Shown here: positions 16,412 through 27,100 of the stretch, piece by piece
Layout: each line of letters opens with the position of its first letter
Numbering within the stretch: the stretch's first letter is position 1
Assembly (NCBI RefSeq): GCF_965228705.1
Contig: NZ_OZ245832.1
Coordinates: forward strand, 2,418,001-2,482,000
DNA length: 64,000 nucleotides
Source of the DNA: Croceimicrobium sp965228705
GTDB lineage: Bacteria; Bacteroidota; Bacteroidia; Flavobacteriales; Schleiferiaceae
Direction: 5' to 3'
Notes under the pieces: model-generated
Seen by the model: only the letters and a program-made list of their open reading frames with translations
The model's database searches: none
What the model was told of the DNA's origin: nothing
Made by a program: the position numbers and the translations under genes

Positions 16412-17191
16412 TTAGAATTTGAGGTTTACTCCTAAGCTCAAATGTTGTTGGGCAGAAAACAATTCCGGGCTTACCGGCATGGCTTGCATTTCGGCCTGGT
16501 AGCGCAGGTAAATGTCAAACTGCTCATTAAATTCATAAGCGGCCACCAAACTCAAATCGGCCGCAAAGTATTGGTGCCAGGTTCCCCATTCGGAGCCCTT
16601 AAAGATTTGCTCAAAGAGGTCCTCATTTAAATTGGTATCACCCTTAGTTCCACGATTTACAGTGGTGGCCATTGGAAATAAAGCCTGTCCCTCGAAACGC
16701 CACTTATCCATGTGATACTGAGCGCCAATTTGTAGGCTTAATCCCTGGCGACTGAAATGCTGCACCAAATCTTTATTTTGGTTCTCATCCAAAACATTGG
16801 AGATCAAACGGCTTTGAGCACGATATTGTAAGCCCAGGTCAAAGCGCGAATCTTCATTTTGAATCAGAGTAAAGGTGTAGGCAGTACGAAATTGGAAACG
16901 CACAAAGCCCTGATCTAAATCGCGCATACCTTCTGGAAACATCGGCCCACTCTGCAAAGCCAGACCAATACTCCAATTCTGCCGCTGATGGAAATTGAGA
17001 TGATAATCTGCCTGCCACAATTGACTAAGCGTTTGCATCGTCGAATCAGAAGTTTGATGATCTTCCCAAATCCCACTACCTACACCACCACTTAGGCGTA
17101 GTTGATGATTAAATTCAGAATCGCTCTCCTGAGCAAAGCTGTTGAAGGACATTGCCAACAAGAGCACAACGAGTTTAAAATTCACTTTCAT
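16412..17191 (-). CDS. Small outer-membrane beta-barrel-like protein
   Basis: 259 residues with a signal peptide ending NSFAQ (residue 21). The mature part consists of alternating amphipathic strands with periodic aromatics and no internal hydrophobic helix, and ends in a strand closing with Phe (LSLGVNLKF), the typical last residue of outer-membrane barrels. I infer a transporter or structural porin-like barrel; no family or ligand is recognised. It stands alone, with its own terminator downstream at 16351-16384. Confidence 0.75.
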   Translation of the reverse strand: MKVNFKLVVLLLAMSFNSFAQESDSEFNHQLRLSGGVGSGIWEDHQTSDSTMQTLSQLWQADYHLNFHQRQNWSIGLALQSGPMFPEGMRDLDQGFVRFQFRTAYTFTLIQNEDSRFDLGLQYRAQSRLISNVLDENQNKDLVQHFSRQGLSLQIGAQYHMDKWRFEGQALFPMATTVNRGTKGDTNLNEDLFEQIFKGSEWGTWHQYFAADLSLVAAYEFNEQFDIYLRYQAEMQAMPVSPELFSAQQHLSLGVNLKF

Positions 17192-17509
17192 GTTTTAGTT
17201 TTTAATTGATTGTTTTAGTTTTCCTTGTCGCCTTTCGGCGGATAGGTCCCCATCGAAATTTGACGAGGCAAAAGTGCAGCCACCTCCCACATCAAGCGAC
17301 CGGATATACAAATCAGAACTTATTTGAATACAATGGTAATTCCGTCCCACAGCGGAGAGATCAAGTGATATGAAAGCCATACACAGCAGGCTTTAGGCGC
17401 CAATTAAACGGAATGCAAGCTTACCCTGTGAAGCGATTGAGTTCGGAATCTCAATTCCGTCCTTCCCTTTTAAAAAGGGATAGCAGTTTTGCCCCAGAAA
17501 AGAAGAAAA
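17192..17509. other. Intergenic stretch, leader of the barrel gene
   Basis: No convincing gene. It holds a -7-like CACTTTTG on the minus strand (17276-17269) for the barrel gene, a small ATTGAG/CTCAAT inverted repeat near 17439-17458, and a palindrome of the form CCCTTTTAAAAAGGG near 17466. A 61-codon minus-strand frame (17195-17380) has no recognisable content and is left out. Confidence 0.5.
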
Positions 17510-17665
17510 ATGAAATTATCAAGCATCAAGAAATACGGTCTGGCCCTGCTTATCTTCGGACTTATAGCCTATCAACATGGATCACAGCTCCATCATATTG
17601 TCCACCATAAACTGCAAGAAACCGCCTATCTATTCCTGAGCTATCTAGAAGTACATTGCAATTAG
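17510..17665 (+). CDS. Small single-pass membrane protein (51 residues), unknown
   Basis: A short frame from ATG at 17510 to TAG at 17665, preceded by a purine-rich AGAAGAAAA that could serve as a ribosome binding site. The product has a basic N terminus (MKLSSIKKYG), one hydrophobic helix (about residues 9-22, LALLIFGLIAY) and a His-rich juxtamembrane stretch (HGSQLHHIVHHK). That organisation is what real small membrane proteins look like, but there is no homology evidence. It ends 6 bp before the stop of the convergent nadB gene. Confidence 0.4.
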   Translation: MKLSSIKKYGLALLIFGLIAYQHGSQLHHIVHHKLQETAYLFLSYLEVHCN

Positions 17666-17671
17666 CAGTGA

Positions 17672-19201
17672 TTAAAGGACAGGATTACTTTGTCGATCCG
17701 AGCGAAATAAAACCCCATGGTTTTCATCCTGTTCCAAAGAATCTTGAATCACAGCTTTGGCCACTAAGAGCAAATTCTCCAATGCCAAATCTGCTAGAGA
17801 GCTTTGCTCCCTTTCCACCCCTTGTCGTAAAATAAAATCTACTTCAGACTGAGCGGCCCTCAATCCTTCTTCATCGCGAATTACACCTACCTTTTCGAAC
17901 ATCAGTTGCTGTAAATAGCTAAGCTTGGTATCAACCATTGGGAAATGCCGAGGGGCTTCCGGGTTTACCAATTCTTCCTGATTGGGATCTACTTGCATAT
18001 CATCCTTCAGAGAAAGGGCTGCCTTATGAGCCATAACCAAAGCTTCCAACAAGGAATTAGATGCTAATCGATTTGCCCCGTGCAAGCCGGTATAAGCAAC
18101 TTCTCCAGCAACCAAAAGACCCTCCAAAGCCGTACGACCCTGTACATCAGATGGTATTCCTCCGCAGAAATAATGAGCCGCCGGAGCTACGGGAACCATT
18201 TGCAATTCAGGATTAAGACCCTGTTTTTTTAATTCCTTCACAATAGTGGGGAATCGATGAGCCAAAACCTCCTGATCCAAATGCCTGAGGTCCAAGTACA
18301 CCTTTCGATTAGGAGTAGAGGCCAATTCCGCATAAATACCGCGTGACACAATATCGCGGGTAGCCAATGAACCGGAAGGATGGTATTTAAACATAAAGTC
18401 CTCCTCCGCATCATTACGCAGGATAGCACCAAAGCCCCTTAATGCTTCAGATAGAAGAAAATCACGACCTCCATTGTTAATCATCACCGTAGGATGAAAC
18501 TGGATGTAGGCCATTTTCTTCAGTTCTAAACCCGCTTTTAGCGCTAAAGCTAAACCATCGCCAGTAGCCACTTCGGGATTAGAAGTATAACGGTACAATT
18601 GACCCGCCCCGCCGGTAGCTAGTAAGGTCCAGCTAGCTTTTAAGTTTTGATAGCCATTGCTACTTCGCAAACGAAGGCCCAAACAACGACCCGATTTACC
18701 TATTAAAAGTCGGTCGGCCTGCTGATGGTAGCGCAAGCTTATGTTTGGATGCTGTTCAATACGATGCAATAAAACGCTCACAATGCTCCTTCCACTATGG
18801 TCTTTTACATGCAAAACCCGATGGGCGCTATGCCCCCCTTCACGAGCCAGATCCAAGCCTTTGGCATTGGCATCAAAATCCAAACCCCAATACATTAATT
18901 GACGCATTTGCGAAGGGCCCTCTTCCACAATCTCACGCACTACAGCCTCATCGCAAAGTCCATCGCCGGCCTGCAAAGTATCCTTAATATGATCTTCAAA
19001 AGAGTCATGATTTGAATCCATTACCGCAGCCACTCCCCCTTGAGCATAAAAGCTATTCGAATCCTCTGCCGATCCTTTACTCAAAACCACAATTTTGGCT
19101 TGAGGATAAAAGTCTGCACAATGCAAGGCAAAGCTTAAACCAGCCACGCCTGCACCAGCCACTAGAATATCACAGCTTTCTTCTTTAGTTGACGCTTCCA
19201 T
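17672..19201 (-). CDS. nadB: L-aspartate oxidase
   Basis: A 509-residue flavoprotein that oxidises L-aspartate to iminoaspartate, the first step of de novo NAD synthesis. It has the FAD dinucleotide-binding motif VAGAGVAGLSFALHC (from residue 14), the family motif NSFYAQGGVAAV, the active-site region GGHSAHRVLHVKDHSGR and IQFHPT, and the C-terminal helical domain. These separate it from succinate dehydrogenase flavoproteins. It is directly downstream of nadA, overlapping it by one base (TAATG), so the two are translationally coupled and the unstable iminoaspartate can pass on. nadC is not adjacent. Confidence 0.96.
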   Translation of the reverse strand: MEASTKEESCDILVAGAGVAGLSFALHCADFYPQAKIVVLSKGSAEDSNSFYAQGGVAAVMDSNHDSFEDHIKDTLQAGDGLCDEAVVREIVEEGPSQMRQLMYWGLDFDANAKGLDLAREGGHSAHRVLHVKDHSGRSIVSVLLHRIEQHPNISLRYHQQADRLLIGKSGRCLGLRLRSSNGYQNLKASWTLLATGGAGQLYRYTSNPEVATGDGLALALKAGLELKKMAYIQFHPTVMINNGGRDFLLSEALRGFGAILRNDAEEDFMFKYHPSGSLATRDIVSRGIYAELASTPNRKVYLDLRHLDQEVLAHRFPTIVKELKKQGLNPELQMVPVAPAAHYFCGGIPSDVQGRTALEGLLVAGEVAYTGLHGANRLASNSLLEALVMAHKAALSLKDDMQVDPNQEELVNPEAPRHFPMVDTKLSYLQQLMFEKVGVIRDEEGLRAAQSEVDFILRQGVEREQSSLADLALENLLLVAKAVIQDSLEQDENHGVLFRSDRQSNPVL

Positions 19202-20154
19202 TAGCTCAATTCAAACATTCGGTTTAAAGGCTGTAAGGCCTCTTTCATGATCGAATCCGGCAATAGAATTTCCGGTTGTTCATCGCGTAAGCAATTGCGT
19301 AATTTCTCCAGGGTATTCACCTTCATAAAGGCGCATTCACTACAAGCGCAGGTATTATCTTCTAAGGCGGGAGCCGGAATAAAAGTCTTCTCCGGCATGA
19401 GTTCTTGCATCTTATGCAAAATGCCATGCTCGGTAGCCACAATAAAACTTTGGGCCTCATCCTCCTGAGCATAGCGCAATAAAGCGGCGGTAGATCCAAT
19501 GAAATTCGCCACTTTAAGAATAGGGGTTTCCGACTCTGGATGAGCAATAATTTTCGCCTCAGGATGCTCGGCCTTCAAATTGAGAATCTTCTCCAAATCA
19601 AAGGCTTCATGTACAATACAAGCACCATCCCAAAGTAGCATTTCCCGACCGGTTTCCTTATTCAGATAGCGACCCATATTTACATCTGGAGCAAAAATGA
19701 GCTTCTGATCCTTTGGAAAGGAGTTAATAATCTGCAAGGCATTGGAACTGGTGCAAATTACATCGCTGAGGGTTTTTACCTCCGCCGAACAATTAATATA
19801 ACTTACCACGATATGATCGGGATGAGCTTCGCGGAAGCTTTTAAAATCGGCCGGTGGGCAAGAATCCGCTAAAGAACAACCCGCCGCTAAGTCTGGTAAA
19901 ACTACCTTCTTGCCAGGATTGAGGATTTTAGCCGTTTCGGCCATAAAATGAACTCCAGCAAAAACGATGAGTTCTGCATCTGTTTCTGCTGCCTTACGCG
20001 ATAAAGCGAGGCTATCACCCACAAAATCAGCAATATCCTGAATTTCTGGAACCTGATAATAATGGGCTAAAATCAAAGCATTTTTAGCGGCCTTAAGGCG
20101 ATTAATCTCCTGCACCAATTCGCTTTGGTTGGACGAGTAGTTCATTATCTCCAT
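19201..20154 (-). CDS. nadA: Quinolinate synthase A
   Basis: About 317 residues. It condenses iminoaspartate with dihydroxyacetone phosphate to quinolinate using a [4Fe-4S] cluster. Visible are LILAHYYQVPEIQDIADFVGDS near the N terminus, conserved cysteines in SYINCSAEVKTLSDVICTSSNA, DGACIVHEAF and NTCACSECAFM, and HPESETP. The frame can start at a GTG at 20166, but a -7-type element TAGCTTTG (20173-20166) overlaps that codon, so ATG 20154 or 20145 is the likelier start; 20154 is given. No clear -33 element was found. It forms an operon with nadB. Confidence 0.95.
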   Translation of the reverse strand: MEIMNYSSNQSELVQEINRLKAAKNALILAHYYQVPEIQDIADFVGDSLALSRKAAETDAELIVFAGVHFMAETAKILNPGKKVVLPDLAAGCSLADSCPPADFKSFREAHPDHIVVSYINCSAEVKTLSDVICTSSNALQIINSFPKDQKLIFAPDVNMGRYLNKETGREMLLWDGACIVHEAFDLEKILNLKAEHPEAKIIAHPESETPILKVANFIGSTAALLRYAQEDEAQSFIVATEHGILHKMQELMPEKTFIPAPALEDNTCACSECAFMKVNTLEKLRNCLRDEQPEILLPDSIMKEALQPLNRMFELS

Positions 20155-20232
20155 GGATTTGGGCACAAAGCTATTTAGGAATCAGCTACCGGATTATGAT
20201 ATTAATCAGCCTATAAAGCTTCCCCCCTATTA

Positions 20233-21327
20233 TCACTTTGCCTTTCCCTCTTCAGAGACCAAAGACTTTCGGTACTCACTGGGCGTTTGCCCAACTAACT
20301 TCTTAAATAGGGTATTAAAAGAGGATTTGGAATTAAAGCCAGAGCCAAACATCGCCTCTGCAATGGTGAAACCGGGATCCTCATTTTCCGACAGCAGAGT
20401 TTTGGCTTTCTGAATGCGGTATTCATTAATAAAGCTCATGAAGTTCTTCTGCTCGTATTGATTGATAAGACCAGACAAATAGCGCGGACTCATTGCCAAT
20501 TGATCCGCTAATTGAGCCAGAGTAAGATCAGGCTCTAAAAATGGTTCCTGCCTGCTGATCCAGTCTTTAATTCGCTGCAAGTCCTGCTCCTCTGTTTCAT
20601 TGGGCGCCATCTCTAAATCCGTTTCTACCTTCTGAATTTCCGCATGCATATGACGTTCCATAGCATCGGTACCACGAAATAACTCCGGGGCCCACAGGGC
20701 TTTTAAAAAGAAATAATTCACCAAAATCAAAATGCTGATCGCGGTGAGACTAATGCCCATTGTAAGATTAACATTGATAAAGAGAATGTCCAGAAAATCA
20801 ATGAGCACTACCAGCGTAAAGAGTAAAATTGGCCATAACAACCAGGCAACATTAGCACCCTGAGCTAAGGAACGTGTTTCCAACACAATGCGATGATAGG
20901 ATCGCAAAGCCCAAAAGCTGAGAAGATTGTAAGAAGCCAGACTGACATAAAGCAGTATTCCCCAATCCCGGCAAAAACTCCAATGCAATAATGGACTTAC
21001 AAAAATCAAAACCGCCGGAATAAAGTGCAACAAATCCTGCCCTTGAAAACCACGATCGCGCTCCAGGCTATTCTTCACAAAAAGGTAAAGTAGAGGACCA
21101 AAGAGAAAACCGAAGAAACAGAAATTATCCCACCAAAATGCTGGGAGTTGAATCTGCTTGCGCAAAATCAGGATTAGAGCCTGAGCACTTAAACTGAGAA
21201 AAAACAAAGCCAAAAAACGGTTCTGATATTTTACCGCCGGCCTTTTTGCCAAGAGTAAAAATAGCGCGAATAGCAAGCCCTGAAAGCAAACTATAAAAGG
21301 AATAATCTCTGCCGCACTAAAAGTCAT
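20233..21327 (-). CDS. Membrane-bound AraC-family regulator (7TM-type sensor)
   Basis: 364 residues. The first 230 contain about seven hydrophobic helices, and the last hundred are an AraC helix-turn-helix pair: LTLAQLADQLAMSPRYLSGL and FTIAEAMFGSGFNSKSSFNT, followed by LVGQTPSEYR. This membrane-sensor/AraC layout is common in Bacteroidota, where the sensor is thought to relay an extracellular or lipid signal directly to DNA. The gene is divergent from the TPR-HTH regulator at 21537, with a palindrome (21419-21446) in the shared 209-bp gap. The signal is unknown. Confidence 0.88.
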   Translation of the reverse strand: MTFSAAEIIPFIVCFQGLLFALFLLLAKRPAVKYQNRFLALFFLSLSAQALILILRKQIQLPAFWWDNFCFFGFLFGPLLYLFVKNSLERDRGFQGQDLLHFIPAVLIFVSPLLHWSFCRDWGILLYVSLASYNLLSFWALRSYHRIVLETRSLAQGANVAWLLWPILLFTLVVLIDFLDILFINVNLTMGISLTAISILILVNYFFLKALWAPELFRGTDAMERHMHAEIQKVETDLEMAPNETEEQDLQRIKDWISRQEPFLEPDLTLAQLADQLAMSPRYLSGLINQYEQKNFMSFINEYRIQKAKTLLSENEDPGFTIAEAMFGSGFNSKSSFNTLFKKLVGQTPSEYRKSLVSEEGKAK

Positions 21328-21418
21328 AAGCCTATTGCAATATGCCGGGTAAATGTACTGCGCCCATTTCGGATGCTTTTAGGGAGCCTTGCGGTGAAGT
21401 CTTAATTGTCTAAAAAGC

Positions 21419-21446
21419 TTGGTTCGGATTTCTGAATTCGAACCAA
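21419..21446. promoter_or_regulatory. Near-perfect palindrome between divergent regulators
   Basis: TTGGTTCG (21419-21426) and CGAACCAA (21439-21446) are perfect inverted arms; counting the inner bases, 11 of 12 positions match. It is a likely dimeric operator for one of the two flanking regulators. The arm TTGGTTCGAA also occurs in the operator-like repeat at 14692. Confidence 0.5.
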
Positions 21447-21536
21447 TTTACGGTTTGAAAACTCCTTTACATAGCTTCCGATCGCTTAATTCGCCAAAGT
21501 GATGATAGCCTAGCCCTTCTGCGAATCCCCTCCGAA

Positions 21537-23135
21537 ATGCAGTTTATTACGATCTCTGGCCGAGCTTGCTTAAAGAAGGTCCTACTTCTATTTTGTATTT
21601 GGTCCTACTCCATCCTTGCGCAATCCGAAACGGATGCCATTGAAAGGCTTCGCGCAAATATTTACTCGCAACCGGCCCACAGTTATGTATTAGCCGATAG
21701 TCTCTTAAAGCACAGCAAGCCAGGCCCGGAATTAGAGGTAGAACTATGGAACTTAAAAGCGGGGGCTGCCTGGCTGGAAGGCCGATTAAGCCAGAGCAGT
21801 AAGGATTATGTTATTGGCATTCAACTAGCGGATAAACTAGGATTTCCCGAAGCCAAAATACGGATGGAAGGAAACCTGGCCAATGTCTTTAATGATCTCG
21901 GTGCCTATCGCCTGGCCAAGAACTATTATAAAAAAGGTTTCAACACCTTAATACATGCTAATTCTTTACTGAACATTGCCACGGTTTATCTCCGTGAAAA
22001 GCAATTAGACTCAGCCCAGTACTTTCTCGACAAAGCCTTAAATGAATACCAAAGCCAAGCATCAGTTGAGGGCCAGGCCTTATGTCATTCCAATTATGCC
22101 AGGCTTTATTTAGCCCGCTCTATGTGGTCTAAGGCTCGCTATCACCTCCATAAATCCGACTCCCTTTTTGAAGGTGGACCCAATATTAAAATGCAGCTCA
22201 CCAATGAGATTATTGCCTGGAACCTTAAGTTAAAGGACAAACCTGCCAGCTTTAATGCCACCGGCCTTCGGAATTCCTTAGCTAAATGCCAAAGCTCCTC
22301 CTTTAGAGAGCTTGCAAGGGATGCCCATGCCTTGCTCTATGAATGGTTTAGGGGGCAAAACAGTGACTCGGCCTTAAGCCACCTTCGAGCCAAGCTACAT
22401 CTTGACTCCAGCCTAACCGGCAATCAGGATCGAAATATTACTATGTTGGTAGAAAACTTTTATCAGGCCCAGCTAAAACTCGAAAATCTCCGCAATGAGA
22501 AAGAGGAGCTTCGCATGCATGAACTTTTAATGGAAGAAACCTATGCACGCCAAAAGCTAATTCTCAGCTTGATGTTCCTCGTAATGATTGGTCTGGGTCT
22601 AGGCCTTTATATCCAACAGAAAACGAAAAATCTCCGCTTAAGTCAGCGCATGAGGCAAGTTGAAAATGAAAAGCTGAATCAAGAAGTACAGCATCAAAGG
22701 AAAATGCATGAAGAGCAAGCCAAACTCATTCATTTTAAAGAAAAAGAATTACTCTCCTACAGTTTAAAAGAAGCGCAATTAAGGCAAGAGTTCCAGGACT
22801 TACGCACTAAAATCCAGGAAGGTCATTCCAGTAATGACCTATTGCGAATTGTGAAAGGTGCCCAACGCAAATGGGATAGCTGGGAGAATTTTAACCGCCA
22901 TTTCCAATCGGTTCATCAAGACTTTTTCAAGGCCTTAAGCAAAGAACATGCACTTAGCAGCAAAGAACTTCGCATTAGTGCTTTAAGCGTTTTAGGGCTA
23001 AGCGCGAAGGAAATGAGTGAAATATTGGGCATAAAACCGAGCTCCGTAGATATTGCCCGTCATCGATTAAAGAAAAAGCTCGATTTGGAGCCTGACCTTT
23101 CCCTCACCGAATACCTGCGAAAGTTTATCAAATAG
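21537..23135 (+). CDS. TPR-containing membrane regulator with LuxR-like HTH
   Basis: 532 residues: a signal peptide or first anchor (ends SILAQ, about residue 29), a periplasmic TPR-like helical array (about 35-310), a transmembrane helix (about 340-360, LILSLMFLVMIGLGLGLYI), a cytoplasmic coiled coil (about 365-440) and a C-terminal helix-turn-helix (about 470-520; ELRISALSVLGLSAKEMSEI and SSVDIARHRLKKKL) of the LuxR/GerE-like type. This architecture occurs in many Bacteroidota one-component regulators. It diverges from the 7TM-AraC gene and lies just upstream of a run of T9SS surface proteins, which may be its targets. Confidence 0.85.
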   Translation: MQFITISGRACLKKVLLLFCIWSYSILAQSETDAIERLRANIYSQPAHSYVLADSLLKHSKPGPELEVELWNLKAGAAWLEGRLSQSSKDYVIGIQLADKLGFPEAKIRMEGNLANVFNDLGAYRLAKNYYKKGFNTLIHANSLLNIATVYLREKQLDSAQYFLDKALNEYQSQASVEGQALCHSNYARLYLARSMWSKARYHLHKSDSLFEGGPNIKMQLTNEIIAWNLKLKDKPASFNATGLRNSLAKCQSSSFRELARDAHALLYEWFRGQNSDSALSHLRAKLHLDSSLTGNQDRNITMLVENFYQAQLKLENLRNEKEELRMHELLMEETYARQKLILSLMFLVMIGLGLGLYIQQKTKNLRLSQRMRQVENEKLNQEVQHQRKMHEEQAKLIHFKEKELLSYSLKEAQLRQEFQDLRTKIQEGHSSNDLLRIVKGAQRKWDSWENFNRHFQSVHQDFFKALSKEHALSSKELRISALSVLGLSAKEMSEILGIKPSSVDIARHRLKKKLDLEPDLSLTEYLRKFIK

Positions 23136-23241
23136 GCACGTCTACGAAACGAAACGGAGTTGTAAAGAAGATGTAAACCTGGCTTTCTCGCCAGGCTCCA
23201 TCGGGCTCCCTAAGCTTGCATTGTAATTAATTCAAGCGATC

Positions 23242-24093
23242 ATGAAAACGAATATCTATTCCTCAGTATTAAGCCTTTGCCTCCTGCTTTCTTATTCTAT
23301 GAAGGGTCAATATCAACTTCTGGCAACCGACCCCTCTAATGATGGGGTCAACTCCCAATTAGCCGATGGCACCCACTTCGCTTATTATTACGATGCACAA
23401 AGCGACAGCATCTTTTTCCGGATTGAATTAAACAGCCTCAGTCCAAGCATGGCTAGCGGCTTTGGCTGCAATGTGATGGTAAACCTCTTTAGTACTGATC
23501 CCACCTTTAATTTCTGGGGCCAGGATAATCAGCTTCCTTACCACTATCTGCTTACGGCTTGGGTTACGGGCAGTCCTCCCTCAAATTATACCGGCACCAT
23601 TGGTATCGCTGATGCTAATGGAGTAAACACTCAGAACTACACCAACCTATATCAGAATAACATTCAAATAGTTATTGAGCCCAATCTCACGCGGGTCACC
23701 TTTGGTATAAAACGAGAAGACATCATGCCAGCACGCTACCAGGCGCCCGCCACAGGAATACTGGCTGCATCGGTGGCTGCTGCGGTAGGATCCAATCAAT
23801 CCTGGAACGATGATCTCTTTGACCCCGACAGTCGCATTCTAATTGACATGAATGGCATTGGCTTAGAAGAAGTGGAGGAAAGCTCCTTTGAAGTGTATCC
23901 AAATCCCTGCACAGGACTTCTTTACCTCGATCTAGAGAAAGATCAATTGATCCAAATCAGTGACCTGCAGGGCAGAGTATTAAAAAGCATGAACTACCGA
24001 AAAGACGAGGCGCTGGATCTCAGCTTCCTCAAAGCCGGTCTTTATCAAATTCGCACTGCCTCTGGTCAATATCAATCTTTCATCCGCCAATAA
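23242..24093 (+). CDS. T9SS-sorted secreted protein, unknown
   Basis: 283 residues. A signal peptide ends SMKGQ (about residue 23). The middle (about 25-200) is a beta-rich domain with WGQDNQLPYHY; I do not recognise the family. The last 75 residues are a T9SS type A sorting domain: FEVYPNPCTGLLYLDL, then ISDLQGRVL and LSFLKAGLYQIR. It is therefore predicted to cross the outer membrane through the type IX system and be anchored or released. It is 29 bp upstream of the giant 1805-residue gene, probably in one operon. A CCTGGC/GCCAGG hairpin (near 23178-23195) lies in its leader. Confidence 0.8.
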   Translation: MKTNIYSSVLSLCLLLSYSMKGQYQLLATDPSNDGVNSQLADGTHFAYYYDAQSDSIFFRIELNSLSPSMASGFGCNVMVNLFSTDPTFNFWGQDNQLPYHYLLTAWVTGSPPSNYTGTIGIADANGVNTQNYTNLYQNNIQIVIEPNLTRVTFGIKREDIMPARYQAPATGILAASVAAAVGSNQSWNDDLFDPDSRILIDMNGIGLEEVEESSFEVYPNPCTGLLYLDLEKDQLIQISDLQGRVLKSMNYRKDEALDLSFLKAGLYQIRTASGQYQSFIRQ

Positions 24094-24122
24094 GCGGGCC
24101 TAGCAATTAAATACTCCCGCTC

Positions 24123-27100
24123 ATGAACAAGTTTGTTTTTTGGTTCTTTTCCTGTTTTCTATTCAGTTCTGTGGCGTTCGGGCAAGTTTGTCCGACGCCC
24201 CAGAGTCTGGAGTCCTTAGCTATTGATGAGCAACAAGCTCTTTTGGACTGGCAAAGTAGCAGCAGCCATTGGCAATTGCGCTATGGCCAGGGAAACAGCC
24301 AAATCATCAGTCCTATTTTAATTAACAGCAAGCCTTATAGTCTCAGTGCTTTAAATCCAGCCAGTAACTATTGGGTACAGGTGCGAGACTCTTGTGGACT
24401 GGATTCTTTAGGCCCCTGGAGTGATACCCTATTTCTACGCACTCGATGCTCAGCAATAAGCAGCCCCTGGCTTGAAGATTTCGAAGGGCAACAATGGTCT
24501 CGTAACAATAATGGCAATAATCTGCTTCATGTGGATAGTTGTTATCGCTTTAGTGCGGATAGCCTGGCGCAATACTGGACCATCCAAACCCAAAGTGCTA
24601 TTGCCAATTCCGGTCCCAGCCAGGACCATAGTGCTAATGGTCAGCAATTTCTATATCAGGTGCGCAATTTCGGAATCACGCAACATGACTCGGTCTTTTT
24701 CGAAAGCCCCACTATTAACTTAAGTGGACTGAACAACCCTGAACTAAGCTATTGGTATCATTTCTATGGGGATGATATTGAAGACTTCCGCATTTGGATT
24801 AGCGCTAATTCTGGCTTGAGCTTTCAATTACTGGATGCCCTAAATGGGCCTCAGCAAAACAGTAGTAACAGTCCCTGGCTGGAACGCAGAAACTCATTGG
24901 CCGCCTACTCTGGGCAAAGCATTATCCTGCGCTTTGTGGCAAAGTCTGCTCAAGGCGGGTTTGCAGTTGGCATGGCTCTCGACGACATCAAAATTGATGA
25001 ACAAGCCGCCTGTCCTTCACCCCTGCTTCCTGCCACGCTTCTCAGCAGAAGTTCACAAAGCCTGGTCTTGAATCTTCCACCAAGTTCCAGCAATAGCTGG
25101 CAAATCGAATACGGTCCCCTGGGATTTAACCCCGGTTCTGGAACCACCCAAAATGCCAGTCAAAACCCTTATACCCTTAACAACCTAAGTCCGGGTACCG
25201 AATATGACATCTATGTGCGAGAACTATGCCCGGGCAGCCTCACTTCAAACCCAAGCCCAAAATTAAAGGCTCGTACCGCCTGCAATGCCCAAATGGCTCC
25301 CTACCAAGAAGACTTTGAGGGAAGTAATTTCAGCACCGCTGCCATTGGAAGCCTACATGGAAATATTGATCCTTGCTGGATATCATCACCCGACCACACC
25401 TTCTTTTGGACGGTAGGTCCCCCGGTTTCCCAGCCAGTAAACACCGGGCCTCTGGGAGATCACAGCACCGGTTCTGGTCAATATCTTTTCTCAGAAACAG
25501 AAAGCTTCTCCGCCTTAGCGACAGAAAGCAGTTTATCCAGTCCGGCGATTGACCTCAGCGCCCTTAGTCAACCCCAATTACGGTTTTACTACCATCTCTT
25601 TGGTGCCGATATAGCCGGACTCAATATCCTGGTGGTCGCCAATGGGAATATAAACTTGATCGATAGTTTAAACGGACCTCAACAAATCAGCCGAGCCGAG
25701 GTCTGGAAAGAAAAAATCATCGACCTCAGCGCTTATACAAATCAAGAAGTTCAGATCGTATTTACCGCTAAAAAATCCAGTAATGGCTTTGCCAACCACA
25801 TTGCCATTGATGATTTCTACTTAGAGGAGACCCCTACCTGCCCCAAACCTATCAACCTGCAAGCCAGCGCTCTGGGCACCCAGGTGCAGCTCAGTTGGAC
25901 ATCCTCCGCTTCCAACTGGATTATCGAATACGGCCCTAAAGGCTTTAGCCCTGGCAATGGGTTCAGCTTCAAGCCTAATTCAAATCCCTTCACGATTAAT
26001 GGCTTATCCCCCAATACCGAATACGACTTCTATATTCAGGATAGCTGTGGAGCCAATCTACTCAGCAGCCAGGAATTCTTTGGCACAGTAAAAACCGATT
26101 GCAGTGCTCAGTCCTCCCCTTTTTTGGAAACTTTCGACGGTAGCAGTTTTAATGGTGGGAGTTCCATACATCAAGCAGGTACGATCGATCCTTGTTGGCG
26201 AAGGAATGAAACCCAAAGCTTTTTTTGGAAGGCTCGTGGGACCGGTGCCGTTAGTACCCAAACCGGTCCCTCAGCCGACCACACTTCTGGAAGCGGCAAA
26301 TCTATGCAAACGGTTATTTCCAATTTTGTAAATGCCACACAGGAAATTGACCTCAGTAGCCCTCCCATCGAGCTCAGTTCTCTACAGAGTCCACAGCTAC
26401 GATTTTTCCATCACCTTTTTGGGGCTGATATCGAAAGTCTAAAAGTTCTAATTAAAAATAAGGACTCGGTTTCCACGGTACTTCAATTAAACGGAGCCCA
26501 GGTAAATAGCAATAGTGCTCCCTGGACAGAAGAACTCATTGACCTTTCAGCCTGGCAAGGCGACACTATCGTGCTGATCTTTAGAGGGCGTCGTAAGAAC
26601 AACTACTTCTATCGAGGTAGCATTGCCATCGACGATGTGGAAATTCGAGAAACGCCCAGTTGTCCTGCTCCGACTAATCTTATGGTATTGCAACAAAATG
26701 GAAGTTCAGTAGTACTGGATTGGACCAGCGGAGGAGCAAATCAATGGCAAATAGAATATGGAACCCCGGGCTTTAGTCCGGGAAATGGCACCCTGGTTAA
26801 TGTTAGCTCTAAGCCTTTCACGCTAAGCAATTTAAATCCTAAATCCAATTACGATGTATTTGTGCGTGATAGCTGTGGCAGTAGTAGTTTGAGTTTGTGG
26901 AGCGGCCGGGTTAGTGTTTTTACTGGTTGTTTAGTAATGGCCGCTCCCTTTCTTGAAGATTTCAATGGACCGAGTTTCCAAAGAGCCCTTGCAGCGGCGG
27001 ATCAGGGAATTTTCGACACTTGTTGGTCGGCCGAAGATCATCCAAACTTCTTTTGGAAGATACATCAAGGTCAGGTATTCACCTTTAACACCGGACCAAA

